DNA of 64,000 nt from the NCBI GenBank assembly GCA_023014335.1, contig JAECYW010000002.1:2356001-2420000 (forward strand), written 5' to 3'. Under the pieces are notes generated by a model, which saw only the letters and a program-made list of their open reading frames with translations, did no database searches and had not been told where the DNA came from. Below, piece by piece: positions 53,785 through 64,000 of this stretch (the stretch's first letter is position 1; every line of letters begins with the position of its first letter). This DNA comes from Galerina marginata (lineage: Eukaryota; Basidiomycota; Agaricomycetes; Agaricales; Galerinaceae). A program made the position numbers and the translations under genes.

Positions 53785-55248
53785 ATGTCCACATCCTCTC
53801 GCCACCGCCCTCCCTCGCTGCCCTCGACAACCAGCTTGAACCATGCGACAAGTCTCCGCAGCTTTCGAAGACCGCCACCGCCGGTGACCACTGTCGTTAC
53901 CTCTCCCCGTGCGTCGCCTAGCTTATCGTTCCGGATCTTCGTCTAACTACGTTGTGTAGCCTGGGCGCGTGATGAACCACCTTCGCCAACAGAGCCACTT
54001 GCGTCCCCCCACGATGGGCCTCACGTCACCGAATCTCGCATCTCTGATGTCGCATCCTTTCAATCCAATCCTTCGGAAGGTACATCGAGATGGTGGACCT
54101 TCACTCTGCCACGCACAAGGCAAGACACCTTCAGTCTCACTCCTGCTACTCCAAAAACGGAGAAAAAGTCTTTTCGAGATATCTCCTTGTCCTGGATACC
54201 AGCCTCTGCGAGTCAACGACTCGGAGAAGGGTCTACTTTCATTCGCAAGGAAAAGGAGAAGGAGGCTGGTCACGATTTAACCCCTCACCTATCGATGCCG
54301 CTCCCCACTCAACACCCTGTTGAGTTCACTCTGGCGCACAATAATACTCCGGGCTGGGACACACCATGGACCCCGAGGCCTGCAGCTCAGGGCCCGTCGC
54401 GTGACTCTGGAGAGGAAGAAGAAGAATCCTACGGCTTTCGAGCAGATAGTCATTCAGATTCAAGTCAGAAAAATCTTTCCGGGTGGGCCCTACGTCGCAA
54501 GCAAATCCGTTCATTTATACTCGTAAACACCTATGTTCCATTAGTGCGTACTTGGTCCCCTGAGACATATCTGTCTTTTGACCCCTCTATAGCTTTTTAG
54601 ATTCATTAACATCGCATTTACCACGGCGGCTCTCGGAATGGCCATTCGAATACGGAACGTAGAAATCAAGTATGGCGCAGCTGGTGCCGTTGGTAGCTCA
54701 CCGTGAGTACTTTCCTTGTCGTAGCCTTCGATTTGTGCCCCTGACTAGATCTCGCGTCGATAGCACAGTGGTAATCGTATTTGCTCCCCTGACTTTGGTG
54801 CATGTAATGGTGGCCATATATGTATGTTATATTGATCAGTTTCCTGAATTAGGACTCACAGCCTTCCCAGTTAGAATATTTTGGCCGCCCATTAGGTTTA
54901 TGGCGGACCTCGGCAAAACTGGCTCATACACTATCCGAAGTTCTCTTTATCTGCGCTTGGTCTGCCGCCCTCTCATTATGTTTTGACAACTTCTTTACCT
55001 CCCTCATACCCTGCGCCTCCGAATCCGCATCCTCGTGGTACAATAAACTTCCCCGTCCCGCTTACAACATCCCTAACTTTGAAGGCACCCTCGGTGATCA
55101 AATATGTGACGAGCAGCTATCCTTAATATGTCTTGTCGGCGTCGGTCTCATCGCATATTGCTCGAACCTCATCATCAGCCTTTATCGAGTGTTTGAAAAA
55201 GTAAAATATCACCCTGCCCACCCTAGCACAGCTGTGCGACGGACATAA
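53785..55248 (+). CDS. SRF1-like multi-pass membrane protein
   Basis: Resembles fungal proteins annotated as regulators of phospholipase D (SRF1). Exons 53785-53908, 53960-54543, 54593-54702, 54764-54821 and 54871-55248 close to 417 residues. The N-terminal ~220 residues are disordered with a PGWDTPWTP motif. Then RRKQIRSFILVNTYVPL leads into LFRFINIAFTTAALGMAIRI, VVIVFAPLTLVHVMVAIY, YFGRPLGLWRTSAKLAHTLS, LFICAWSAALSLCFDNFF and a last segment ICLVGVGLIAYC. That gives about four membrane spans. The functional name is from memory of the family and is less certain than the gene model. It is divergent from FYV6 (100 bp). Confidence 0.75.
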
Positions 55249-55574
55249 CCCAAAGATCAATCTCATTCTATATACCTTTGATAATCTCCTTTCCGGGTCT
55301 TGTACATCTACCAACATTCACCTAGCTCAGGCACCTTATAGGCCATTTGTATTTGTCGTGTACCTTACTGTGTATATGAATCTATAAGTCATTATGATCG
55401 ACCAACAATTTGTACTGCAAGCCAAACAGGGCTGACCACCTCACAATAATTTTCACTTCTTCCACGTGTTTTCCACATTTCTCCCTCACAGATCTGATCG
55501 TAGTTGGTAAAAAGGTTCAGCTCTACAGAGAAATCAAAGCTTACTCGCTTATTAGTCGTCTGCGAGCCTGGATA
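55249..55574. other. Intergenic between SRF1-like gene and SLX9
   Basis: Both neighbours are on the plus strand. AT-rich 3' flank, then the SLX9 promoter and leader. A 90-codon minus frame overlaps it without family signal. Confidence 0.5.
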
Positions 55575-56350
55575 ATGGTCTGTCGTTGTCTTGTCACACA
55601 TTTCAGTAGTGACCTGATCTTCTTTGTCCAGCCTAAAGTTGCGCGTGTGCGCCATGGAAAGCATCATTCGTCAGCCAAATTGCCTCAGGTATCGGGCATA
55701 AATATCGACGACGATCCTCAGTCGTCGAGTCTGCCGAACCTACAATCACCAAGTGCTTCCCATGGTGAACTCGGACCCGCGACGAGTTTCGAATCGCGTC
55801 TTCAACCGAGCAAAAAGGCGAAACAGCTTGAAAAGCGGGAGGCTTTTCTACAAAGTAAGCAGCAATACTAGTTGATCTTGCAGGGTCTTTTATTTCTCTT
55901 TCAGAACTAGAGCCCAGTACAAGGCAGATGTCCAAGTCGCACCAACGACGCCTGAAACGCAAGGCAAAAGAACAACTTACTGGAGGACTGGAAGATCTCC
56001 AATCCGCGCTTGTCTCTCTGGAGAAAGAAACGATTGGGGATGAAGCAATGTCAACAATCGCTGCTGTTTCCGAGTCGCGAGATGAAGCGAAGCCGAAATC
56101 ACAGATCAAATCCGGAACGATAGGGAAAGGCGGCCCTTCAACCCTCTCGAAGGCTCAAAGGAAGCGCGTTCTGTATGTTTTATCGTTAGCTCCGTTGCTT
56201 TTCTTGAAATAGACTGTTCTCCCCTCTAGCGAGGTCGAGCGTCTACGGCACCCTCACATCCTCACTAACTCTGAATTCTCCTCGAATCCTTTCCAGACCA
56301 TACGGACACACGCACAGAACACCCTGCTGAGTCAGGTAGCTCGAAAGTAA
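55575..56350 (+). CDS. SLX9: SLX9-family ribosome biogenesis factor
   Basis: Pre-40S processing and export factor. Exons 55575-55577 (ATG only), 55632-55854, 55905-56172 and 56230-56350 give 204 residues. The reading MPKVARVRHGKHHSSAKLPQ appears only after removing the intron right behind the ATG. The family core is SKSHQRRLKRKAKEQL, then STLSKAQRKRVLEVERL and the C-terminal NSEFSSNPFQTIRTHAQNTL, a close match to the SLX9 signature. The N-terminus is basic, as expected for a nucleolar protein. Confidence 0.9.
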
Positions 56351-56605
56351 GATTGAGGAACTATTGTTTACAAGGGTAGACCTGTCACTGTTAAGAACAA
56401 TTTGAAGGGATACTGAGAAGTCAAACCTACTACACGCGACAACTAGACACTTCCCTAATCGCTGACGCTTTATACAAGGGTATAATATTAATTCATCTAG
56501 ACAGTTTCATCCCGCGGACGTATGTAATAATATATAATCTGTCCCATGATACAGACGGTGATTCAATAAATCCGTTGTTAGAAAAAGCAAAATGCATGAC
56601 ACATA

Positions 56606-59042
56606 TCAGTCATCACCATTACCACTCATTCCAGCACTCCATACGGTGCTTCCACTGCTACCCCCAGCGCTTTTTCTACCTCTTCTGCTCGTCCTTGGTC
56701 CAATCTCCGTGAAACCTCCACCTGAGCCTTTCGCAATCTCCGCACTGAGATCGCGTTCACGAGCATCAAGGGCTGCAAGTGAATTTTCTGCTTCAGCATG
56801 TTCCAAGGCTTCTTCGGTCAAACCTAAGGGACTCCGGTTAAACTGATTGAGAGAAGATGACGCTGAGTGAGTGGATGATGCATCGGAACTTTCAACTACT
56901 GTCTTTGAACCAAAGAGTGAGAAGCGCCGGTTGCTCTTTGCAGTGGGAATTGACGGTGCACTGGAAGCCCGCTCAACGGGAGGAGGGACTGGAGAGTTCA
57001 ATGGCGATGGAGACCGAGGACGAGGTTGAATTCCCATTAATTTCATGGTGGCATGCAACCTCTCTCTTTCTTTCCTGTCTTCTTCATCTTCAAAGGTATC
57101 GAGCTTTCGCGCTCCAGTTACAGGTGAAGCCCCTGGCTTCAAGGTCAGCTGGCGGAGGTTTGGAGAAGGTTCCGGTTTCTTGTCCGAATTGAAGAGAGAA
57201 AAGGAGGTCCAATCAAAAGATAGGGAGCGCCGCTTAGCTTTCGGATCTGGCCTAGATAGATTTGGCGTAGTTTGCTTTGCCTCAACGGTCGGGTTCGACG
57301 AAGAGCGTCCAACCATGACAGATTGTGGTCTCGTCTTTGGTTGACTGAATGACAACGACTTCGATGCGTTGGGATATGGGACAGCAGTCGACGGAGTTTG
57401 GGGATCCTTTTCTTTATCGTAGTCAACAGCAAGTACATGTTCAAAACCTTCTTGAGCGATGATACGGTCTATGATCTTCGATGCATACAACGAAAGCGCT
57501 TTATTTGCGTCTTTGAGCGATTTGACTTCGGTGCGCAGAGCGTCGAGATCTGCATTTGAGGCGGTAGAGTCCATGCCGTTGCTTTCAGACTGGGAAATCC
57601 TTGTTCCATCCGGATTTTTCTTGCCTTTCTTGCCTTTCCCAGAAGGAACCGAACGGTCACGGTCGTCGATGGAATTGCCTGCAAGTAAATCCTTATTTTC
57701 AGCTCGTCCAAGTTCTGCCGCCAGATCTAATCCGGGTCCAGTTATGGGAAGATCAGCCAGCGATTCTCCGCGACCACCGTGACCAGAAGATGTGCGTTTA
57801 CGTTCCGGTCTGCCATGATGGCGAGCGCCACGCATGGGCTGAGGCCCGTCATCGTCAGAAATATTTCCAGGCATTTCCGAGTTCAGAAGTTCAGACTCTT
57901 CTTCAACTCTGTCCAAGGTACTTCGCCCAGTACTACGCATGCTGCTAACATCCGTGCTTTCTGGCCCCTCGTTGTCAGATGTATCTTCGTCATCGGTACT
58001 TGCTGCACCTCCGACCTGCCTCATCAGGTCAAACTGGCCACTGAGCGTCTTCTCCCTAAGAAGAATCATGTAACTTTCGTTCTCCTCTTGAAGCTCTTGA
58101 TTGACTCTTTTCAGATCAACCAATTGTGTTTGCATCAAGATGAGGGTACTCTGCAGGGACGCATATGAGGTGGAAAGGGTTGATAGTTCAAGTCTGAGAG
58201 AGGTCATTTCCGCAGGCTCATTCTCGGGGTCACTGAGGTCTTGCTGGGTTGTGCTATCAACAGCAATGGCAGTCCGGGGCGACGAGGGTTGGTCATCATC
58301 CATTCCTTCCTCTTCTGCTTCATCCTCAACTGGGGCTGTGAAGAACTCAGTGCGCTTGCGAACCTGGGTAAGAGACTGGATACGCGATTTTAGGTGTTGT
58401 TCATTGTCGTAGAAAGCTTGCCGCTCGGCCTCGAATGTTGCTGCCTATCGAACGTTATAATCAATGCCGACAAGTCAAGAGATGACACCCACCTGTTCAA
58501 TGTATCTCCGTTGCAGATCTCGTTTCTCCCTCTCAAGTTCGCGAACCTGTTCACGCAACTTCTCCGATATGTCAATACGCTGCGCTAAGTCCATTTCCCA
58601 TCTTGCCTGTTCGGCGTAGAGCTCGTGAAGTCTGGTTTCTGCACCAGAAAGAGCCGAAGTAAGGTTGGTATTTTCTGTAACATAGCCTGATATTAATTGC
58701 TCCTTTTCCTGAATCTGGACGAGAAGCTAACAGGAGGCCATCAGTTATTTCCCAGAAAGCACCTAATCAGCTACACACCAGTTCTTTTTGATCGGTTTCC
58801 TGTTTAAGGGATGCCGCAAGAGCCTCGTGTATGTCTCCGTTGGCACTAATGTTCACCACAGGGGTCGGGGAAGCGCTTTTCGCGACAGGACGACGAGGTG
58901 CGGCAGAGTTGAGAGTCGAAAGACGGGGAGACGCTGCTGAGCGTGCAGTGGCACCCCTAGCCAAAGTGGGAGATATCGTCGGGGACGGTGAAGAAGGTAA
59001 GCGCCTGGATGGGGAATTCGTTTTGGACGAGGTGGTCGCCAT
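56606..59042 (-). CDS. Conserved fungal coiled-coil protein
   Basis: No named family is known to me. It starts at 59042 (MATTSSKTNSPSRRLPSSPS) with a disordered basic N-terminus. A long coiled coil follows: LLVQIQEKEQLISGYVTENT, ETRLHELYAEQARWEMDLAQ, REQVRELEREKRDLQRRYIE and RLELSTLSTSYASLQSTL. The best-conserved stretches are LQEENESYMILLREKTLSGQ and LSLYASKIIDRIIAQEGFEH. The latter looks like a short amphipathic helix outside the coil. The C-terminal ~250 residues are Ser/Pro/Lys-rich. The last large exon covers 58303-56606 and beyond, with two or three introns upstream. It could be a cytoskeletal or septation scaffold; this is inference. Confidence 0.75.
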
Positions 59043-59281
59043 GCCGTGTCAGCGTGTGATGGACGTAAGTGTGCAAGTGAAAAGTCGTAAATGGGACCGG
59101 CGCAAGCCACAGATCCTTATAAAAGTCTAGGGGGAATACTTAAACAAAGGAGGGTAAGCTTTCAAAAAGAATTCAAAAGGTGTTGTACAAGGTATTGGCG
59201 GTTCCAAGAAAGGTCGTGATCGTTTCGGTTTAGGAGGTACAAATAACCGTCCGCGTTCCTTGGCCATGCTCCAATTGCACA

Positions 59282-60352
59282 ATGGAAAGCCCAACGTCCA
59301 TGATCTCAGCAGACCAGATGCTTCGTGAAATTCAGGTCGGAATCTCTACCGCAGGTGACAGACTATCCTGAGCGCAAAAAAACACACCTGATGACCTTCC
59401 CTGCAAGCAGTTGCTGGCTTCAGTTCAATACAAAAGTAAGCGACCTCGGCTCACAATATCTTGATCTCATCCTCTTCAAACAGCAAAACCTCCTGGATCG
59501 ACTTCTATCAAGCCTCTTGATTTATATCTGTCTCCGTCTACAGGTGCACCCAATGTCTCCTCTTTGAAATCCGGGGATGCCATATATGTACAAGGCCACC
59601 CAGGATCTGGGAAAACCCACATCCTTTACTTTCTTGTGGCAACATGTGTGATGCCTATGGACCACTTTTCTGTTTTCATTGGTGGATGGAACAAGGTCGC
59701 TTTTGTCATCGACATGGACGGTCACTTCCAGATTTCACGATTTCGTGACATTCTAGTCAGCCGATTGCAGTTGTTCCTGCCTCCTCAGTCTATTACACCG
59801 GTGGTCGAACATAGTCTTAAATGTGTGCATATCTTTCGTCCAACGTCATCGGACCAACTTTCTGCAACGCTCGCTCATTTTCCCAAGTACCACGCAAAGC
59901 ATTTCCCTAATGTCGAGCTAGGCATGATAGCTGTGCACTCAATCGACGCGCTTTACTGGCTAGATCGGTTCAAAGCGGAGCAGTTGCGGTCATCCTCGAG
60001 AGTCGTTGCATCTCAGAGCATCACATCTACTCTAGAAAGCCTTCGGTCGTCCTACGGCCTGATTACGGTGTTGACAAATTGGGGCCTCCCACAGCAACTT
60101 CAATTCACTCTAGAACCCAATCGAGATCAGCAGTCAATCGCCCACAGTCCTAATCCTACAGCTGCTGCTGCTGTCAATATGTCAGCTGGCTCAACCGCTA
60201 TCTGTCTCACTCCTCGGAAATCGCCCACCAGTGTTCTGACTGAAGATGACCCCAGTTCCGGAGACATTCAATGGCTTGCTCAGGCGTCTGGCAACCCGCA
60301 ATCTTGCGCTTTCACTTGTCAGATCAGGGGTGCCGGGATGGTCATACAATGA
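59282..60352 (+). CDS. XRCC2-like RAD51 paralogue
   Basis: RecA-fold recombination mediator. Exon 1 begins MESPTSMISADQMLREIQ. Short exons then join LLASVQYK to TKPPGSTSIKPLDLYLSPST and onward to the main exon. Walker A is GHPGSGKTH, followed by ILYFLVATCVMP. The block VAFVIDMDGHFQISRFRDIL aligns with the FIDTDYHF region of human XRCC2. A Walker-B-like LGMIAVHSIDALYWLDRF follows. It lacks the N-terminal domain of RAD51 and ends with a variable C-terminus. Exon 1 to 2 splicing (donor 59336, acceptor near 59410) is the least certain part. It is divergent from the coiled-coil gene. Confidence 0.8.
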
Positions 60353-60545
60353 CGGAGTTTTGCTAGCATATTGGAATGTAGCTATCATATGATTCATAAG
60401 CATCCATTGGCAAAAGTCTAAGTAGGAAATCGTGGTCCATCTACCTATCTAACACCCCTTGATATATACAACTGTACAGCAATAGTACTACTGCAGTGTG
60501 GGTACTTAGTATCTAATCTCCAAACCCTAAATATAGAGGAAGTAT

Positions 60546-62164
60546 TTACGGAGCTTCATCCACACTTGAGACCGGTATAGCTTCTTGCTCCTTGGAGTCC
60601 TCAAACCCAACAGCCACGAAGCTACATAAGACCAATAGCGCCCCTGCAATGACTTGGATGTGCGTTGGCCTATGGCGTGCGAAGTCCCCCAGAACAGCCA
60701 CAGGTATGGTGAGGCTAAGGCCGATAGTAACAACCAGAGGGGTAGTTTTAAGCATAGCAATAACATAAAGATAATCACTAGATAGAGTGATGGCCATCTA
60801 ACGAGAAAGTGAATAAATTGCCTTTGAAGTAGTTTCAGGACCCACGTTTATCAAAACTGCAGATAAAGCTTTCCTGGTGGGGGGTAACTCAAAAACCTCC
60901 GCGCCTGTAAGATGAAGAACAACACCAATGGGCCAGCACACAAGTATGTTCAAGAGCCCCACAAATCCAAAGAATAGTTGCACGTCGATTCGGGATTCCG
61001 ATTTGATACGGACCTTGAGAAGGATGACATACATCGCATAGCATAGAGCTGATATAAGAGCTAACACATCTCCAATTGTTGCTCGCGAATCAACAGTCGT
61101 CTGAATTATTGGATGCGATGCTGGGCCAGCTGGTCGATTTGTTTCAGAGTCCGATATCGAAACGAGGAGCACGCCAACGAAACTGAAACATCATAAGAAT
61201 GATTTTCATTTGCAGATTTTAGTTAGCATCTTACCTTGTGCAAACGGCACCGATTTTAAGAAGGGTAAGTGTTTCGACACGGAATAGGCGGCCAATTGCA
61301 AGAGTGAAAAATCCTGCCGTTCCTTTTTATGACGAGTAGCAGACTAAAACTGCAAGGCCACATACCACTCATACTGGAAAGAACTGTTGCGCTGGCTACA
61401 CTTGTGTAACCAAGAGAGGCATTGACAGACCAATTCGCGATAAACCAAATCAGACAGAAGGTGAAAGCAAGATGGGCCGTTTGTCGGTCAGTCAGGGGAG
61501 CTAAAGCAGGTTCTTGAACAATATGGTTTGTGACAGAGAGTTCGGATGGCAGGGTTGCGTGTAAAGAAGACTGGATGGGTGTCGGAATCAACCCCCGTAA
61601 ATCGAGGAGAGATACATACCTCTAAGTGCTCGTCCTCAGCAGCCAGAGGTTGGTACTCATTTGATGACCTGGTCGGTCCAATAAATGTGACGCACCAAAA
61701 TCAAACTACAGAGGCACTTACCCTTCAACGATGAAAGGTTTCGTGCTTGGCTCGCGTCGTGCCCACCACCTCCGAATAAAGTATGGAATCAAATAGAGAG
61801 AAAAGGCGCTTGTGTTCATATAAGTGACCCTGCGTGGTCAAACCTTGCTTCAGGAATGCGGAAAGTTTATGCATGATCCCGCTCACAGAAATGGTTTATC
61901 GTACCCGCCTTCATACAGGTCCTTGACAAACAAATGAACAGGAGAATGTAGACTCAAAGGTATATCGCGCACTTGTGTAACGAAGTTGGATGAAGTCCAT
62001 AGGATAACAACAAGCATAAGGAGTCCAATCCCAATAAAATAGTCCTTTCTGTGGGGACTGGACTGTTGGCCGCCTACAGTTAGCGCATTTCTGTCAATAG
62101 ATGAGAGACTATCCATTTCAATAGATTCCAGGGTATGATATTCCGCGGCTTCAGAACTAGACAT
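60546..62164 (-). CDS. SLC35F-type (EamA/DMT) transporter, THI74-like
   Basis: Ten-helix drug/metabolite-type transporter related to SLC35F5 and yeast THI74/YML018C, a vacuolar group. The start MSSSEAAEYHTLESIEMDSL is an acidic cytosolic tail. Helices follow: DYFIGIGLLMLVVILWTSSN, FLVTYMNTSAFSLYLIPYFI, TAHLAFTFCLIWFIANWSV, SLGYTSVASATVLSSMSG, FFTLAIGRLFRVE, DVLALISALCYAMYVILLKV, VQLFFGFVGLLNILVCWPIG, YLYVIAMLKTTPLVVTIGLS and IQVIAGALLVLCSFVAVGFE. The NASLGYTSVASATVLSSMSG stretch is the usual family signature. The substrate is unknown. About six introns; it ends near 60546. Confidence 0.88.
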
Positions 62165-62477
62165 TCATCCTAGATGGTAGCGGAACTTGGAGAACTCATG
62201 GAGAATGCACCTCGAGCCTTGTTCACGGACGAGCCAAACAGCGTGGGAATCCATGTTCGCTGTGTAAAAACCTGAACCATACTTATTACTCGCAGTGTTA
62301 GATTTGTGGGTAGCGGAACCCAGCGCGAGCACTTCCATGGTGCCTATACCATAGACAATTGTTGTTTAATTGCACAAGGTGCGAGTTATTTCAATGTTTT
62401 ATTGGCCCACAATCCTCATGTATGCTTCCAGTTCGTAGTCGAACGTGCCGGTTATCTGGACGGTTCTCCAGTTGTCC
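62165..62477. promoter_or_regulatory. Divergent intergenic region, transporter / PPR gene
   Basis: 313 bp between divergent starts, holding both promoters. No gene is supported. I looked for a fungal TPP riboswitch because the transporter is THI74-like, and saw no convincing core. Confidence 0.45.
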
Positions 62478-64000
62478 ATGCTCCAGAGGTCTTTCTTTGC
62501 TCAGAAGCGACATCTGGAATCGACCTTTGCAAGATGCAAACATTTACCACGCAATCCGATGTTCAATTCTGGGCGAGTTCCGTTCACCCAACATTCTGGA
62601 GGACCTGCCATTCCCTCCGTTCCCTCCGTTCCCTCGAGTCCTCTCACAGACGTCTTGTCTCGTGCCGAATACCCAAACTCAAGAAAATACATTCTCCTTT
62701 CCCCCAGTCCCCCAGAGTTTGCTCGCGTCATGGACATGCTATCATCCAACCTCAGCCAAGAAAAGATTTTGCAATCCATTAATTGCTCCCCCTCACTGCT
62801 GTCTTTCTTCTCCGATCGAAAAAAGATACGGGAAATAGCCAAGGAGTTAGCGCGGTCCCCAGACCCCCATCACTCCCTCCAAATTTTCAATCTCGCCAAC
62901 CACCTTGGACATACTTTGAACGCCAGTGCATACGAATCTGTATCTTTCCATCTCTCCCAATCCCAGAATTGGAGCATTGTACTTGCGGTAGTTGCTTCTG
63001 CGAAGCAGCACATTGGCCATACCACCCTGAGACTTCTTAATTGGCGCGCGCTGGCGTTGATGGAAACCCAGCGGTACTCTCTCCTTCAACAAATGCTGAA
63101 GGAATTTGAAGGGGCTAAATTATCTCCGACCCGAAGGACATATCATATCATGCTGTCGGGTTGTATGCGAAACTATGACTTGGAGGGGGCTAAACGTTGC
63201 CTCCAGGATATGAGTGAAGCTGGATTTCAAATGGACGCCGTCACTCATGCTTTAGTGGGCAATCTATACCGCAAATTTGGCGCAGATCCTCAAGTCCGTC
63301 AAAATGCTTTGGAAAGTTTAGCTGGCCTGCATCCCGAAGCAAGAACGACCGTTATTAACCGACTTATCCAATCATCTTTGGATTCGCATGATTTATCAAG
63401 CACTGTTCAATTCCTGTCATTATTCGATACCGAAAACATCCAAAGTTTGGTATCTGTCATCGCAATCGATTGCGCCTCTCCCAGGGGTTCACCGATACCT
63501 TTTGACCTCCCAACATTGTCTGCACCTGGCTTGAAACCCAATTCAGATACATTTGCCACCTTTATGAACTACCTAATTCGGAAATCGTCTTTTGAGGATG
63601 CGATTCGCCTCGGGGAAAGTACGACTTCGATGAGGATATCTGCCACGCCAAACCTGATAACCTCCCTCATTCATGCGTACTTCCTAGGAGGGCACGGGAA
63701 CGTCGCGATTCGGTTAATTTCGGCCTTGTCTGTCAACTCCGTTCCTGAAACATTCGAATCCCTAATGGCTGGCTTCGATCGTGAAGAACGGCCCTCCCCC
63801 TTATCTCTGGCCCGAATACCACTGACAACTAGGATGTGTAACGCCCTGTTAAGAGGAATATTAAACCGACAGGGGCTGGCCAGTGTACCTACTGTCTTTG
63901 CAATCATGCATGCGAATAGCATCTGCCCAAATAGTCGAACGTCGGAGGTACTACTCTCGTACCTGAACAAAGTCAATGTACCCCGCCCTCGAACCCTTTT
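62478..64000 (+). CDS. PPR-repeat protein, probably mitochondrial, 3' partial
   Basis: Open without a stop from 62478 to the window edge (507 codons), so the 3' end lies outside. The start MLQRSFFAQKRHLESTFARC is Arg/Lys/Phe-rich without acids near the start, like a mitochondrial presequence. Helical-pair repeats follow: TYHIMLSGCMRNYDLEGAKR with CLQDMSEAGFQMDAVTHALV, then TFATFMNYLIRKSSFEDAIR and RMCNALLRGILNRQGLASVP, in the ~35-residue spacing of PPR motifs. Likely role: RNA binding for mitochondrial mRNA stability or translation. No introns were seen in this part, unlike nearly all neighbours. Confidence 0.82.
   Translation, partial: MLQRSFFAQKRHLESTFARCKHLPRNPMFNSGRVPFTQHSGGPAIPSVPSVPSSPLTDVLSRAEYPNSRKYILLSPSPPEFARVMDMLSSNLSQEKILQSINCSPSLLSFFSDRKKIREIAKELARSPDPHHSLQIFNLANHLGHTLNASAYESVSFHLSQSQNWSIVLAVVASAKQHIGHTTLRLLNWRALALMETQRYSLLQQMLKEFEGAKLSPTRRTYHIMLSGCMRNYDLEGAKRCLQDMSEAGFQMDAVTHALVGNLYRKFGADPQVRQNALESLAGLHPEARTTVINRLIQSSLDSHDLSSTVQFLSLFDTENIQSLVSVIAIDCASPRGSPIPFDLPTLSAPGLKPNSDTFATFMNYLIRKSSFEDAIRLGESTTSMRISATPNLITSLIHAYFLGGHGNVAIRLISALSVNSVPETFESLMAGFDREERPSPLSLARIPLTTRMCNALLRGILNRQGLASVPTVFAIMHANSICPNSRTSEVLLSYLNKVNVPRPRTL

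Noticed and set aside
62600..62640. Short tandem TTCCCTCCG repeat
   Set aside because: It encodes a Pro/Ser/Val run (PSVPSVPSS) in the PPR gene and is too short to be a meaningful satellite.

Overview
The window is nuclear DNA of a filamentous basidiomycete, most likely an agaricomycete. Genes sit close together on both strands. Almost every coding region is cut by GT-AG introns of about 46-63 nt, and the protein families (DUF6697, the NudE, KAE1 and SRF1-like forms, a cytochrome-b2-type lactate dehydrogenase) fit that group. I saw no rRNA, tRNA, CRISPR array or intact mobile element. I rebuilt gene models by hand from splice signals, reading phase and family conservation. Models with listed exons close in frame; the two largest genes (RNA helicase, INO80) are given as spans with key anchors only.

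Layout: 1-2041 gene-poor, with a degenerate direct repeat. 2042-8457: J-protein, multi-pass membrane protein, LIM-domain protein, all on the minus strand. 8647-14519: MBD4-type DNA glycosylase (+), cytochrome-b2-type dehydrogenase with micro-exons (-), SAP-domain protein (+). 14745-20153: a disrupted Fus3/Kss1-type MAP kinase (-), a two-domain cupredoxin-like GPI protein (+), and CBF5/dyskerin (-). All three genes in this block carry frame breaks, mostly single-base insertions. 20312-35802: eL22 (+), DHX29/DHX57-type helicase (-), INO80 ATPase (-), fumarase (-). 36173-41673: PEX11 (+), CMC1 (-, easily missed), lipoyl synthase (+), eS28 (+), GT8 glycosyltransferase (+). 41740-47500: KAE1, DUF6697 coiled-coil protein, PDH E2, all minus. 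47620-52655: CSL4, NudE, ESS2, all plus. 52771-64000: FYV6 (-), SRF1-like membrane protein (+), SLX9 (+), conserved coiled-coil protein (-), XRCC2-like RAD51 paralogue (+), SLC35F-type transporter (-), and a PPR protein that runs off the right edge (+).

Most genes are conserved housekeeping genes. Several serve mitochondria or respiration: fumarase, the CMC1 COX-assembly factor, lipoyl synthase, its client enzyme PDH E2, the lactate dehydrogenase and the PPR protein. Others serve RNA and ribosome biogenesis (CBF5, CSL4, SLX9, eL22, eS28, helicase, FYV6, ESS2) or genome maintenance (MBD4-like glycosylase, INO80, XRCC2-like). Many neighbours are divergent and share short promoters of about 100-370 bp. 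The points most worth checking are the cluster of frame breaks at 14.7-19.3 kb, the 12-21 nt exons of the lactate dehydrogenase gene, and the MBD4-type glycosylase without a methyl-CpG-binding domain.
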